DNA from: Rivularia sp963920925
Lineage (GTDB): Bacteria; Cyanobacteriota; Cyanobacteriia; Cyanobacteriales; Nostocaceae
Reading direction: 5' to 3'
Assembly: GCF_963920925.1 (NCBI RefSeq)
Contig: NZ_CAWUDI010000031.1
Span: forward strand, 46,260 to 110,259
Length of the DNA stretch: 64,000 bases
Below are positions 19,093 to 28,633 of this stretch, in pieces. Positions within the stretch are counted from its first letter, which is position 1, and each line of letters starts with the position of its first letter. Position numbers and translations under genes: made by a program. The notes beneath the pieces were generated by a model, which searched no databases, had not been told where the DNA came from, and worked only from the letters and a program-made list of their open reading frames with translations.

Positions 19093-20271
19093 GTGAATCA
19101 TCCTCCATTACGTATTCTTTTTGTCAGTCACACTTATGTAGTCGGTGTAAATCAAGGAAAGCTTGACGCGATCGCCAAAACTGGCGTGGCTGAAGTTGCT
19201 TTATTGGCTCCGAGCAACTGGAAAGCAGTAGAGTGGAATCGTCAGCTTCCTTTGGAGACACCTTACGAAAATATCAAATACTATAGCGCTCCTGTGGTTT
19301 CTCCCGGTCGGGGAGGTGCTTATATTTTTGCACCTGGGAAAATCCGAGAAGTAATCAAAGATTTTCAGCCAGATCTGCTGCACGTAGAATTAGAGGTTTT
19401 CTCCCTATGTGCCTTTGAGTTTGCAATTTACAGCCGTCTAACTGGTAAGCCTTTAGTTCTTTTCGGGTGGGAAAACCAGGAGCGTCGCTTACCTTTACCG
19501 CGTCACTGGATTCGCAAATTCGTTTTAGATACCGCAAAGTTGATTATTGCTGGTAATCAAGACGGTGCGGATTTATTACGTGGCTGGGGTTATACCGGAA
19601 AAGTCGAAGTTATGCCTCAATTAGGAGTAGACACGCAGTTATTTAGTGCGGATTTGCGATCGCAACACCAGACAAATGAACTAAAAATCGGCTTTTTAGG
19701 ACGGTTGGCACATCAAAAGGGTATCGACCTGATATTTGCTGCTGCACGTCAACTCCAAGAACGCGGATTAAAGTTCCGGATTATACTTTGCGGTTCTGGA
19801 AATGATCAAGAAGCTCTCAGAGAAGAAGCGCAAAAGCAACAAATTGCCGAATTCGTAACTTGGCAAGGTGCAGTTCCTCATAGTAAAGCCGCCGAAGAAA
19901 TCAGTAAATTTGATGTCTTGGTTTTACCTTCACGAACTACTGAAACTTGGAAAGAGCAATTCGGTCATGTATTAATCGAAGCAATGGCAATGGGTGTACC
20001 TGTGGTGGGTTCGAGTTCTGGTGAAATTCCTAACGTAATTGGGCGATCTGATTTAGTCTTTACCGAAGAAAACGCTGTGGAACTTGCCGTAATTTTAGAA
20101 AAAATGATTTGCGAGCCACAGTGGAGAGAAGAAGCTGGAAGCTACGGGATGAATAGAGTTTATCAGTATTACACCCACGAAAAGATTGCCGAACGGCTGA
20201 TTAATTTGTGGCAAGAGTTAATTGAAACACAAAGTGGAGGTTATATGGTGACAACGGAAAAGCTTACATAG
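19093..20271 (+). CDS. GT4-family glycosyltransferase
   Basis: A 392-residue GT-B enzyme beginning with GTG, 15 bases after the previous stop. N-terminal RILFVSHTYVVGVNQGK, a middle IGFLGRLAHQKGIDLIFAA donor-domain start, and the PSRTTETWKEQFGHVLIEAMAMG region carrying the GT4 donor motif. Complete length. Expected cytoplasmic addition of one sugar. Confidence 0.88.
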   Translation: MNHPPLRILFVSHTYVVGVNQGKLDAIAKTGVAEVALLAPSNWKAVEWNRQLPLETPYENIKYYSAPVVSPGRGGAYIFAPGKIREVIKDFQPDLLHVELEVFSLCAFEFAIYSRLTGKPLVLFGWENQERRLPLPRHWIRKFVLDTAKLIIAGNQDGADLLRGWGYTGKVEVMPQLGVDTQLFSADLRSQHQTNELKIGFLGRLAHQKGIDLIFAAARQLQERGLKFRIILCGSGNDQEALREEAQKQQIAEFVTWQGAVPHSKAAEEISKFDVLVLPSRTTETWKEQFGHVLIEAMAMGVPVVGSSSGEIPNVIGRSDLVFTEENAVELAVILEKMICEPQWREEAGSYGMNRVYQYYTHEKIAERLINLWQELIETQSGGYMVTTEKLT

Positions 20272-20324
20272 ATTAATGCTTTAAAATGCAAATCATGTTT
20301 TATTTCAAGAGTTAAAGATTAATA

Positions 20325-21434
20325 ATGCGTATAGCAATTGTGCGAATGATACCTGAATTCAGTATGGATGTCTATACAAACGGCATTATTTCAGGATTTC
20401 GAGCGGTGCGTCCAGATTGGGAGATACTGGATTTAAAGCCACAACCTATTGATAGAAAAAGTCGTTCTTTGCTTCTAAGAATTAAGAAGTACTACGAACG
20501 TTTCTGGCGTTTTCCACAACAAGTAACACAGCACAAAGCCGATATTTTTCACATTATCGATCCTAGTGAAGCACATATTACCTATTGGTTAAAGAATCAA
20601 AACAAAAATGTTGTCGTTACTTGTCACGACTTAGTTAATTTTTACTATAAAGATAATCTCAAAAATTCGGTAGAGCTACCTTTTATCAGTCGTGCGATGT
20701 GGTTATATGCCATCAAAGGGATGAAAAAAGCAGATAGTATTGTTGCTGTTTCTTCTATGACAGCGAAAGACACGAATCAAATATTAGATATTGAATCAGC
20801 ACGCATTTCTGTAATTCCAAATGCTGTCGATCAAATTTTTCAGCCATTACTGAAGGAACAAGCCAAATCATTTCGACAACAACGAGATATTACATCAGAT
20901 TTATGCTTACTAAATGTAGGTTCTAACCATCCTAGAAAAAATATTACTAACATCTTAAAAGCAATAAATATTCTTAAGCAAAATAAATTATCTTTTCATT
21001 TTTTAAAAGTAGGTGCAGATTTTTCTGAGGAACAAAAAGCTTATATTCAGGCTCAAGGATTAGAAAGTTACATTAGTTATTTAGGTAAGCCAGATAAACA
21101 AGGTTTGCTGGAAATTTATAATGCTGCCGATATATTAATAGCGCCTTCTTTACATGAAGGATTTGGGATTACGCTTTTAGAAGCAATGGCTTGCGGTATT
21201 CCAGTTATCAGTTCCAAAGTCTCAGCAATGCCAGAAGTGGTAGGAGATGCCGGGATTCTAGTTGAACCAACGGACTCTCAAGCAATAGCAGATGCAGTAT
21301 GTCGTCTGTATAATAATCCAGATTACTATGAGGAATTAGTCAAAAAAGGATTAGTAAGAGCTAAATTGTTTACTTGGGAAGAAACAGCAGAACAAATTGC
21401 CCAAATTTATGAAAAGTTGGTAATTAACAATTAG
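20325..21434 (+). CDS. GT4-family glycosyltransferase
   Basis: A 369-residue GT-B enzyme. VVTCHDLVNFYYKD lies in the acceptor domain, LLNVGSNHPRKNITNILKA starts the donor domain, and HEGFGITLLEAMACG is the GT4 donor motif with both Glu residues. This resembles mannosyltransferase-like members, but sugar specificity is not certain. Separated by 53 and 79 bases from its neighbours on the same strand. Confidence 0.88.
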   Translation: MRIAIVRMIPEFSMDVYTNGIISGFRAVRPDWEILDLKPQPIDRKSRSLLLRIKKYYERFWRFPQQVTQHKADIFHIIDPSEAHITYWLKNQNKNVVVTCHDLVNFYYKDNLKNSVELPFISRAMWLYAIKGMKKADSIVAVSSMTAKDTNQILDIESARISVIPNAVDQIFQPLLKEQAKSFRQQRDITSDLCLLNVGSNHPRKNITNILKAINILKQNKLSFHFLKVGADFSEEQKAYIQAQGLESYISYLGKPDKQGLLEIYNAADILIAPSLHEGFGITLLEAMACGIPVISSKVSAMPEVVGDAGILVEPTDSQAIADAVCRLYNNPDYYEELVKKGLVRAKLFTWEETAEQIAQIYEKLVINN

Positions 21435-21513
21435 CTGCATCAAGATAGTTCTATAAAAAATTTTTTTCTGAGTTATCTAAAAATGCTCCAAATTATTAAG
21501 AGGTGCTATAAAT

Positions 21514-22761
21514 ATGAAAATTCTCATATCTGCCTACTCCTGCGAACCAGGTAAGGGTTCTGAGCGAGGTGTAGGTTGGAATGTTGCTCGCGAAGTCGCT
21601 AATCATCATGAAGTTTGGGTTTTAACTCGCTTTGAAGAAAGTGGAGAAGTTATTCAAGCTGAATTAGCGCAAAATCCAGTTCCTAATATGCACTTTATAT
21701 ATTTTAATATCCCGATATTAAGTGACCTTTGGCGCTGGGGGTCGAGCGGTGCGATGCAAATTCATTATTATCTATGGCAAATTCAAGCATACTTTGTTGC
21801 GCGTCGTCTGCACCGCGAAATTGGTTTTGATGCCATGCATCATGTCACATTTGTAAAATATTCAAATCCTAGCTTTTTATCACTTTTAAATGTTCCATTT
21901 GTTTGGGGACCAGTTGGTGGGGGTGAAACAGCCCCAAAAGCTTTTTGGAAAGATTTTAGTTTACGTGCTAAAGCTTATGAAATTGCCAGAAACTTAACTC
22001 GTTCTTTAGGGGAACTTGACCCATTCGTACATCTTACTGCTAGAAAAAGCGCTGTAATTGGTGCTACTACTGAAGATACAGCTGAGCGGATTTACAAAAT
22101 GGGAGTGAGTAACGTACAGGTAATGCCTGCAATTGGATTAACGCAAGCAGAAATAACCGATCTTGGTAAGTACGAAATGCCTCCAGATTCCCCACTACGA
22201 TTTATTAGCATTGGCAGATTACTACATTGGAAAGGCTTTCATTTGGGAGTCAAAGCCTTTGCTTTAGCAAACTTACCAAATGCCGAATACTGGATTTTAG
22301 GAGACGGTTCGGAACGCGATCGCCTACGAATACTGGCTCAAGAATTGGGAATTGCTCAACAAGTTAAATTCTGGGGTGAGATACCTCGTGAAGAGACTTT
22401 AGCAAAGTTAGGAGAATCCCATATACTGGTTCATCCCAGCTTACACGACTCTGGTGGATTAGTATGTATGGAAGCAATGGCAGCAGGTCGTCCAGTTATT
22501 TGTTTAGATTTGGGAGGACCTGCTTTACTAATAACTGAAGAAACTGGTTTTAAGGTGCGTGCAATCGATCCAGAACAAGCAGTTAGTGACTTATCTAAGA
22601 TAATGGTGACTCTTGCTCATAATTCCGAATTGCGACAGCAAATGGGGAAAGCCGGACAGAAGTTAACCAAAGAAGCTTTTACTTGGGAATACAGAGGTGA
22701 ACGCTTGGCTTTGATCTATGAAGATATTGTCCGAAAAGAGAAAAATTTAGTAACGCTTTAA
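21514..22761 (+). CDS. GT4-family glycosyltransferase
   Basis: A 415-residue GT-B enzyme. The N-terminal SAYSCEPGKGSERGVGWN motif and VWGPVGGGE are typical of a polysaccharide GT4 subgroup. The donor domain has FISIGRLLHWKGFHLGVKA and HDSGGLVCMEAMAAGRP. An AAGAGGTG ribosome binding site precedes the ATG. Complete and intact. Confidence 0.88.
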   Translation: MKILISAYSCEPGKGSERGVGWNVAREVANHHEVWVLTRFEESGEVIQAELAQNPVPNMHFIYFNIPILSDLWRWGSSGAMQIHYYLWQIQAYFVARRLHREIGFDAMHHVTFVKYSNPSFLSLLNVPFVWGPVGGGETAPKAFWKDFSLRAKAYEIARNLTRSLGELDPFVHLTARKSAVIGATTEDTAERIYKMGVSNVQVMPAIGLTQAEITDLGKYEMPPDSPLRFISIGRLLHWKGFHLGVKAFALANLPNAEYWILGDGSERDRLRILAQELGIAQQVKFWGEIPREETLAKLGESHILVHPSLHDSGGLVCMEAMAAGRPVICLDLGGPALLITEETGFKVRAIDPEQAVSDLSKIMVTLAHNSELRQQMGKAGQKLTKEAFTWEYRGERLALIYEDIVRKEKNLVTL

Positions 22762-22805
22762 AATAGCGATCGCTTTTGTACAATTAATTTTATAGTTGAT
22801 CGGTT

Positions 22806-23933
22806 ATGCATATTTTAATTGCCGCTTTACACAGACCAACTAAACCTACTGGAGTTTGTAGACACGCTGCAAATCTTGCTAAATGTCTTGCAGACAATGA
22901 AAAGATTAGTCAAATTACTTTGGTAATAGGAGCATGGCAAAAAGATTACTTTGAAAAAACTTTTTCTTTAACTTCAGAAAAAATTAAAATAGTCACCATT
23001 GATATTAAAAATAGCTCAATTGCGAGAAATATTTGGTTTTTATTTGGTTTGCCAAAACTTGCTAAACAAATTAATTGCGATCGCGTACATCTTTCGTTCC
23101 CACTTCCCTTTATTCGCCTGCTTTTTTCTTACCCCGTTGTAGCCACCATTCATGACTTATATCCTTATGAATATCCAGAAAATTTTGGCTATCCTAACGT
23201 TATATTTAATCAGTTATTCCTGCAACAATGCATTAATAATAGTAATGGACTTACTTGCGTTTCAAATAAAACTTTAGAATGTCTAGAATATTATTTTCCT
23301 GATCTTAAAAATAGTAAAAAAATCACCAATGTAGTTTATAACTATGTAGATTTCTCTGATGTGACTCCAAAAGTTCCCAAGAATGCTAATAATAATATTG
23401 AAGCGCCGTTCTTGCTATCTGTTGCTCAACATCGCAAAAATAAAAATCTAGATATATTAATCAAAGCATATTCTCTACTGAGCGATCAACATCAATTAAA
23501 AGATTCAACTAAACTAATTATCGTTGGTAGTTATGGACCTGAAACAGAAAATATTAAATCTTTAATTCAAACGCTTAATCTCCATCAACAGGTGATTTTG
23601 CTTTCCTCAATTGAAGATGAAGAACTATGCTGGCTATACAAAAACTGCGAACTTTTTGTTATCCCCTCATCTACTGAAGGATTTTGTTTTCCTTTGGTAG
23701 AAGCATTATCCCTCTCGTGTAAGGTAGTTTGTTCAGATATTCCCATCCTTCGAGAAGTGGGTTCTTCAACCTGTCACTACTTTGATTTAAAGCACGATCC
23801 AATCAAAAATCTTTCAGATAGCATAGCTTCTATACTTTCTCAACCACCTACCAAAACATCATTTGTGGATTCACGATTTTTCAAATCAAATATAGCCCAG
23901 CAGTATTTAGAGTTTTATAATTTAGTCAGATGA
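22806..23933 (+). CDS. GT4-family glycosyltransferase
   Basis: A 375-residue GT-B enzyme: N-terminal HRPTKPTGVCRHAANLAKCL, VATIHDLYPYEYP, donor-domain LLSVAQHRKNKNLDILIKA and STEGFCFPLVEALSL. It is the last glycosyltransferase before the IS4-type insertion, which lies about 70 bases past its stop and separates it from the polymerase-like gene at 25663. Confidence 0.88.
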   Translation: MHILIAALHRPTKPTGVCRHAANLAKCLADNEKISQITLVIGAWQKDYFEKTFSLTSEKIKIVTIDIKNSSIARNIWFLFGLPKLAKQINCDRVHLSFPLPFIRLLFSYPVVATIHDLYPYEYPENFGYPNVIFNQLFLQQCINNSNGLTCVSNKTLECLEYYFPDLKNSKKITNVVYNYVDFSDVTPKVPKNANNNIEAPFLLSVAQHRKNKNLDILIKAYSLLSDQHQLKDSTKLIIVGSYGPETENIKSLIQTLNLHQQVILLSSIEDEELCWLYKNCELFVIPSSTEGFCFPLVEALSLSCKVVCSDIPILREVGSSTCHYFDLKHDPIKNLSDSIASILSQPPTKTSFVDSRFFKSNIAQQYLEFYNLVR

Positions 23934-24002
23934 TTTATAGCGTTTTTCAGTCTATTGAGGTATATATCAAAACCTCACCCCCAACCCCTCTCCTTACCAA
24001 GG

Positions 24003-25488
24003 CTACGGTGTACACACAAGTAGATGTAAACTATGGATAGGAAGAAAAATGGGGGGCAGCTAAGGTGGAAAACCCAATAGAAATTCATGCAAGCCGTTTT
24101 GAAGGAAGAGCATTTGGAGACCCAAGGCTGATAAAAAGGGGGCGAAATTATACGATGCAATGGGGAAGCATAATTATGTAAGTATTAGTCAAATTAGTAA
24201 CAACAGAGCCGAACAAGTAGGATATTACCGTTTTTTGGAAAATAAAAATGTGAAAGTGGGGGAATTAGTACAAAGCTTGTCAGATCACTGTATGTTACAA
24301 GTGGAAGAAAAGCACATACTAGCAATAAGTGACAGCAGTGAAATAAATCTACAATCCCACGCAGGAAGACTAAAAGCAGAAGGGGTAGGAGTAGTAGGAA
24401 ATAATACAGACATAGGATTTTATATTCACCCAACACTGATTTTAGATGCAGAAAATGGATTTCCGTTAGGATTAAGTACAGTGCAGTTGTGGACACGTGA
24501 TAAAGACCATGCATCAAAGCATGAAAGGAACTATTATAAACAGCCAATAGAAGAAAAAGAATCCTATAAGTGGTTACGTTCGGCTTCAGAAAGCCAGCAC
24601 TGTTTAAGTATGGGAGGAGTAAAAACCATAACCCATATTGGAGACAGAGAAAGCGATTTATTTGAGGAGTTCGCCACCGTTGCGAATAAATATAACCACG
24701 TACTAATAAGGTCTCGTCAAGACCGACGGTTATTAGAAAATTCAAACGGACTGTATGAAGAACTTAAAAAACAACCTTGTTCAGGAACTTACACAGTTGA
24801 GATATCAGCAGATACACGTATTGATAGGAAAGCGAGAGAAGCATTTGTAGCTGTTCGTCATACAGTAGTTAAAATTAAACGTCCAGATAAATTGAACACT
24901 CGTGATTATCCTGCAAGCATTAGTGTTTATGCAGTCGAAGCATTAGAAATTAGCCCACCCGCAGGGCAAAAGCCAATCCACTGGCGACTGCTGACAACAC
25001 ACCGAGTCAGTTGTTTAGAACAAGCATTACAAATAATTAAATGGTACACATGGCGTTGGAGAATTGAACAACTTTTTGCCACTTTGAAAACCGCTGGCTT
25101 AAATATAGAAGCAACCCAATTAGAGACTACCGCAGCAATTCAAAGACTTACTGTTCTAGCCTTGTCAGTGGCTTTAAGAATTTTACAGTTGATTCTTGGA
25201 CGGGATAATCCCAACTTAGACGCTAAGCTCACTTTTAGTGACGAACAACAACAATGCTTGGTAAAAGTTGCACCCCAAGTAGAAGGAAAAACTAAGAAAC
25301 AAAAAAACCCTTACCCAGCCTTATCCTTACCCTGGGCTGCTTGGATTATTGCTCGACTTGGTGGTTATAAGGGTTATGCTTCTCAGAAACCTCCTGGAAT
25401 TACTATTTTAGCTCGTGGACTCAATCAATTTGAGTCGCTCTTTTATGGCTGGGAACTCGCTCTGGGTATACTTGTGTGTACACCGTAG
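24003..25488 (+). mobile_element. IS4-type insertion sequence, complete
   Basis: A 1486-bp element with perfect 20-bp terminal inverted repeats (CTACGGTGTACACACAAGTA at 24003-24022 and its reverse complement at 25469-25488). It is flanked by an exact 11-bp direct repeat CCTTACCAAGG (23992-24002 and 25489-25499), in line with the 9-12-bp target duplications of IS4-type elements. The perfect ends and duplication show a recent insertion. The transposase stop codon is the last three bases of the element. The insertion falls between genes and breaks only a small repeat. Confidence 0.93.
24160..25488 (+). CDS. IS4-family DDE transposase, N-terminus in another frame
   Basis: A 442-residue open frame with the DDE catalytic residues of IS4/Tn5-type transposases: ILAISDSSE (first Asp), THIGDRESDLFEE (second Asp) and YTWRWRIEQLFATLKT (Glu in the Y-R-E-K signature). 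The expected N-terminus, including the family motif FGDPRLIKR, is encoded just upstream from GTG 24065, but in another frame. The two frames meet at an A5G5 run (24133-24142). So either one base has been lost there and the enzyme is dead or shortened, or it is made by frameshifting. The stop overlaps the right inverted repeat. Confidence 0.88.
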   Translation: MGKHNYVSISQISNNRAEQVGYYRFLENKNVKVGELVQSLSDHCMLQVEEKHILAISDSSEINLQSHAGRLKAEGVGVVGNNTDIGFYIHPTLILDAENGFPLGLSTVQLWTRDKDHASKHERNYYKQPIEEKESYKWLRSASESQHCLSMGGVKTITHIGDRESDLFEEFATVANKYNHVLIRSRQDRRLLENSNGLYEELKKQPCSGTYTVEISADTRIDRKAREAFVAVRHTVVKIKRPDKLNTRDYPASISVYAVEALEISPPAGQKPIHWRLLTTHRVSCLEQALQIIKWYTWRWRIEQLFATLKTAGLNIEATQLETTAAIQRLTVLALSVALRILQLILGRDNPNLDAKLTFSDEQQQCLVKVAPQVEGKTKKQKNPYPALSLPWAAWIIARLGGYKGYASQKPPGITILARGLNQFESLFYGWELALGILVCTP

Positions 25489-25662
25489 CCTTACCAAGGA
25501 GAGGGGAGATAAAGCACAGCTTTATCGGGGTGAGGTAATCGCTGTACCTCAGTTGCTTAGTAAACGTTATAACTCATCTACGGTTTCTACCAGGGGTTTT
25601 AGGTAACGTATAATTAAATTCTATTCCCAACAATATGTTTATAATTATTTTAGGTCTTAGAT

Positions 25663-27063
25663 ATGTCTGTAAGCCACGACGAATTAATTAGACCAAAGCA
25701 GGGAACAATTAAAAATTCAATACTCTTCCTTGTTGGGTTTGCTACCGCTTTTTTTCCTCGTTTTTTTTCAAGCTTTGGTTTTCCTTCAGCGATTAATTTT
25801 GTTCATTTTATAGTTATCCCAGCAGTTGTGGGAATAGCAATATTGACAACTCAGGTTAAAGATCGCAAGCAGATTGCACTTATTGGGGAACTATCTTTTG
25901 GGATAGGGATGCTGCTTACGTGCATGATTGCGAGCGCACTGCTCAATCAAGCAGGTATTATAAATATTTTTATAGACTTTATATTGTTGGGAGAACCCTT
26001 TATATTTTTATTAGCTATCATAGCTATTCCTGTAGGCAGTCAAAATATAAAAAAAGTTACAAATTGGTTATTTGGATTCGCAATATTTAATTTACTATTA
26101 GCTCTTGCTCAGTCGGTTCTCCTACCTATTGGACTTTACCCTAAACCAGAAGGAGGAACTATACAAGACAATATTGTAGGAGTGTTTGGTGGAGGAGGAG
26201 GAAGTGCAGGCAATTATATCTCTTGTACTATTTCAATATATTTCGCTTTATATTCTTTTAACGGTTTCAAAACCGTTCCTCGCTGGATTAAAATCGCTGG
26301 ATTATTAGCTACAGTCTATCAAACACAGGTTTCCGATTCAAAACAAGTGTTTCTTGCTCTTGTAGGAGGCTTAATATGTTTAGTTCTCGTCAAATCGAAA
26401 GATGTGAGAAAATTCCTATCCTATTTGATACCTCTCGTTTTGATAGTTGCGGTATTTTTCTGGGCTGTAAAAAATTTAAATCTTGAATTTTTGTCACCCT
26501 ATAGAAACTGGCTCGATCGCGATATTTGGGGAATAGACGGGGAAGCCGCTCAAATCAAGTTCGCAGCATTTCGACTGATTCCCTCTTATTATGAAACGTT
26601 ATTGAATTGGTTTTTAGGTCTAGGTCCAGGTCACTCAGCTAGTCGCTTAGGTGGATGGGTGCTGCGAGATTACGCATCGATGTTAACGCCTCTAGGTGCT
26701 ACTACTCATCCTGTAACTGCCGATATTTGGCGAGCTATCTACGCTAGCTACCTTCCGCAAGAGTCTACTGTATACTTCCCACTATTTACATGGGCAGGGA
26801 TCTGGGGAGATTTAGGATTCTTGGGCTTGGGAGCTTATTTATACGTTTGCTCTATTGTATGGCGCAGGATTTGTGTGAATGATTATAGCAAGTTTTTATT
26901 ACTATCTACTGCGATTTTTGGATTAATTTTGACTCAAATGGAGGAACCGGGACATATGCTTACGGTAGCGTGCTTGCTGGGTTTGCAGTGGCATGAAACG
27001 CAGGCTAAGAAGCGCGATCGTTTTCTTGCTGCACAATCAGCTATGGATGCAGACCTCTTCTAA
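25663..27063 (+). CDS. O-antigen polymerase/ligase-like membrane protein
   Basis: A 466-residue, very hydrophobic protein with about 10-12 predicted membrane segments and a large loop near the C-terminal half (about residues 275-370), the layout of Wzy polymerases and WaaL ligases. Such proteins join repeat units or transfer chains on the outer face of the inner membrane. Sequence motifs in this group are weak, so polymerase and ligase cannot be told apart here. It belongs to the same plus-strand locus, though the IS now separates it from the upstream genes. Confidence 0.75.
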   Translation: MSVSHDELIRPKQGTIKNSILFLVGFATAFFPRFFSSFGFPSAINFVHFIVIPAVVGIAILTTQVKDRKQIALIGELSFGIGMLLTCMIASALLNQAGIINIFIDFILLGEPFIFLLAIIAIPVGSQNIKKVTNWLFGFAIFNLLLALAQSVLLPIGLYPKPEGGTIQDNIVGVFGGGGGSAGNYISCTISIYFALYSFNGFKTVPRWIKIAGLLATVYQTQVSDSKQVFLALVGGLICLVLVKSKDVRKFLSYLIPLVLIVAVFFWAVKNLNLEFLSPYRNWLDRDIWGIDGEAAQIKFAAFRLIPSYYETLLNWFLGLGPGHSASRLGGWVLRDYASMLTPLGATTHPVTADIWRAIYASYLPQESTVYFPLFTWAGIWGDLGFLGLGAYLYVCSIVWRRICVNDYSKFLLLSTAIFGLILTQMEEPGHMLTVACLLGLQWHETQAKKRDRFLAAQSAMDADLF

Positions 27064-27582
27064 TCTAACACCGACATTCCATACCCTAATTGTCACACAT
27101 TAGACATCTCCTCAAACTGTCAAAGCCCGACTGTGGCTAGCTAATAATATCTAAATGCAAACATCTTTAACTGGCTGGCTAATACGATAAAATAAGGCTT
27201 TAAGATATTTATTGTAGGACTTACGCAACCGCAACGTTAGCGCAGCGTGTCCCGCAAGGGACATAAAATTAACTATTTCAGCCGTTTAGATCCCCCCAAC
27301 CCCCCTTAGAAAAGGGGCTTTGCGTAAGTCCTATATTGATAGAAACAAGTCAAAAATATGTAGTTGGGTGCGTTAATTTTAGCCTGAATCTAGAAAAATA
27401 GCCACTCACTTTAACTGAACTCCACAAACAGTAAGTGAATTTTCTATAAGTATATTATTTATCTTTTTTAAATAAATCACTTGTTATATCTTTAGGTAAT
27501 AATGGTAAGTTTCCAAACATGAATTGAGGAAAACTTATCTTTTCAAAAATAAAACAAAATCAAAATAATTCTAGGAGATAAA
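27064..27582. other. intergenic region with MITE and solo repeat end
   Basis: 519 bases. It contains a complete MITE (27215-27333) and, at 27100-27113, a single TTAGACATCTCCT end that matches the termini of the elements at 41239 and 48031. The remainder before 27583 is AT-rich. An AGGAG ribosome binding site precedes the next gene. Confidence 0.6.
27215..27333. repeat. MITE with TAGGACTTACGCA ends
   Basis: About 119 bp bounded by perfect 13-bp inverted repeats TAGGACTTACGCA (27215-27227) and TGCGTAAGTCCTA (27321-27333). The TA at each outer edge fits a TA-targeting (IS630/Tc1-type) element. It has no coding capacity. Only one complete copy was seen in this window. Confidence 0.75.
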
Positions 27583-28143
27583 ATGCTAATTAGCATTTCT
27601 GGATTATCTGGTAGTGGAAAAGATACAAGCGCTCAATATTTAAGTAAGCGAGGGTTTCAAATTTTTTCTTGGGGTACTGCTCTTAGATTACACGTAGCTC
27701 AGAGATTTCATACCCCACTTCCTACTCGTTATAGACAAGCTGTTGAATTAGTCCCAACTTATTTAGAAGCAGATAAAGAGTGGGAACAAGCATCAGGATT
27801 TTTAGAGCAACTTATAGCAACTCCTGCTTCAGATAGAGATAAAATCTATCATCAGAATTTATTTAGGTTAGAAAGAATATTATTGCAAGGTACGGATATC
27901 GTTATCAACGATACTCGATTTCTCCGAGAATTTGATATAGTCAGAAAATTTGGAGGTTTAAATATATGGTTACAAAGAGAAGAAAGATGTAGAGATACCC
28001 AAGCTCATGATAAGTATCTGAATATTGAAAATTTTAACTATGTAATTGAAAATAATCATTCTTTAGAAGAGCTTTACACGGTTTGGGATAATATTTTAGA
28101 AAAATTCAAGCAGCTGCATAGCTTTAGTAATGTATTGCATTAA
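27583..28143 (+). CDS. P-loop kinase, deoxynucleoside monophosphate kinase-like
   Basis: A 186-residue P-loop protein starting MLISISGLSGSGKDTSAQYL, with Walker A GLSGSGKDT at residues 7-15 and a later VINDTRFLREFD, the Walker B-like and substrate region of dNMP kinase/AAA-type nucleotide kinases. Dephospho-CoA kinase-like proteins are an alternative. An AGGAG lies about 7 bases before the ATG. It is alone on the plus strand between the polysaccharide locus and the converging lasso locus. Substrate not determinable. Confidence 0.75.
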   Translation: MLISISGLSGSGKDTSAQYLSKRGFQIFSWGTALRLHVAQRFHTPLPTRYRQAVELVPTYLEADKEWEQASGFLEQLIATPASDRDKIYHQNLFRLERILLQGTDIVINDTRFLREFDIVRKFGGLNIWLQREERCRDTQAHDKYLNIENFNYVIENNHSLEELYTVWDNILEKFKQLHSFSNVLH

Positions 28144-28336
28144 AAGGGAGTATTCAGTTTCTGAAAAATATATCTTAACGGGAGCGTCTCGCTTGTTACT
28201 GCATAAACGGGTTTTCGCTTTCTGGTAGCAGCTAGCGACTAGTACCACTTGGCGTAAGTCAAGTACCCATCTTAAATCTAATCATGAGCGTCAATTTAAG
28301 TCTAAAAAATGGGTGTACTATTTAAGCCGTGCTGTA

Positions 28337-28536
28337 CTAGGCTGTTGACTTTGATAGAATTTCCGCGTGCTTCGTTCATACAAGTTTTATGCCGGTAACA
28401 ACCATAACCTTTCTCCCTCTCCCCTTCCCCTCTCCCAAGCTTGGGAGAGGGGAAGGGGAGAGGGCATTATCTTGAACACCAACACGTTTTTTGCATGATT
28501 TTAATCCCCTAAAAAAGCACAAAGTCAACACCCTAG
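28337..28536. repeat. MITE family with CTAGGGTGTTGACTTT ends, copy A
   Basis: Ends CTAGGCTGTTGACTTTG (28337-) and, in reverse complement, CTAGGGTGTTGACTTTG (ending at 28536). The middle contains a perfect 50-bp palindrome (28415-28464) of CCCTCTCCCC type. The shared internal words TTTTATGCCGGTAACAA and GCATTATCTTGAACACCAAC tie it to copy B at 44142-44383. No coding capacity. Confidence 0.8.
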
Positions 28537-28577
28537 CGACCGACCAAGATGGTCGCACTACAAATATTAAAATTCAA

Positions 28578-28613
28578 AAACCGGATTTTTTTGAAAAAAC
28601 CCGGTTTCTTGGT
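28578..28613. terminator. probable bidirectional terminator
   Basis: Stem AAACCGG (28578-28584) with CCGGTTT (28601-28607), with a T-rich run on one arm and an A-rich run on the other inside the loop. Placed between the plus-strand kinase and the minus-strand lasso nucleotidyltransferase, it could stop both transcripts. Confidence 0.55.
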
Positions 28614-28633
28614 GTCTTAATTTTTTACAAATA

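Larger units (their letters stand above)
23972..25536. repeat. palindromic CCTCACCCC repeat split by the insertion sequence
   Basis: The left half (23972-24002) and right half (25489-25536) form one short repeat with outer inverted arms ACCTCACCCC and GGGGTGAGGT and an inner palindrome CCCTCTCCTT-ACC-AAGGAGAGGG. A related copy without an insertion lies at 34262-34321. The IS entered at the tip of the inner palindrome. Confidence 0.75.
28144..28633. other. convergent intergenic region with repeats and terminator
   Basis: 490 bases between two converging genes. It holds a MITE with a 50-bp palindrome (28337-28536) and a probable two-way terminator (28578-28607). At 28260-28320 the sequence AGTACCCAT and a later ATGGGTGTACT form a loose inverted repeat. 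Confidence 0.6.

Noticed and set aside
24194..24745. 183-codon open frame antisense to the transposase
   Set aside because: Shadow of the transposase gene; composition is hydrophobic by chance of the complementary strand and there is no start signal.
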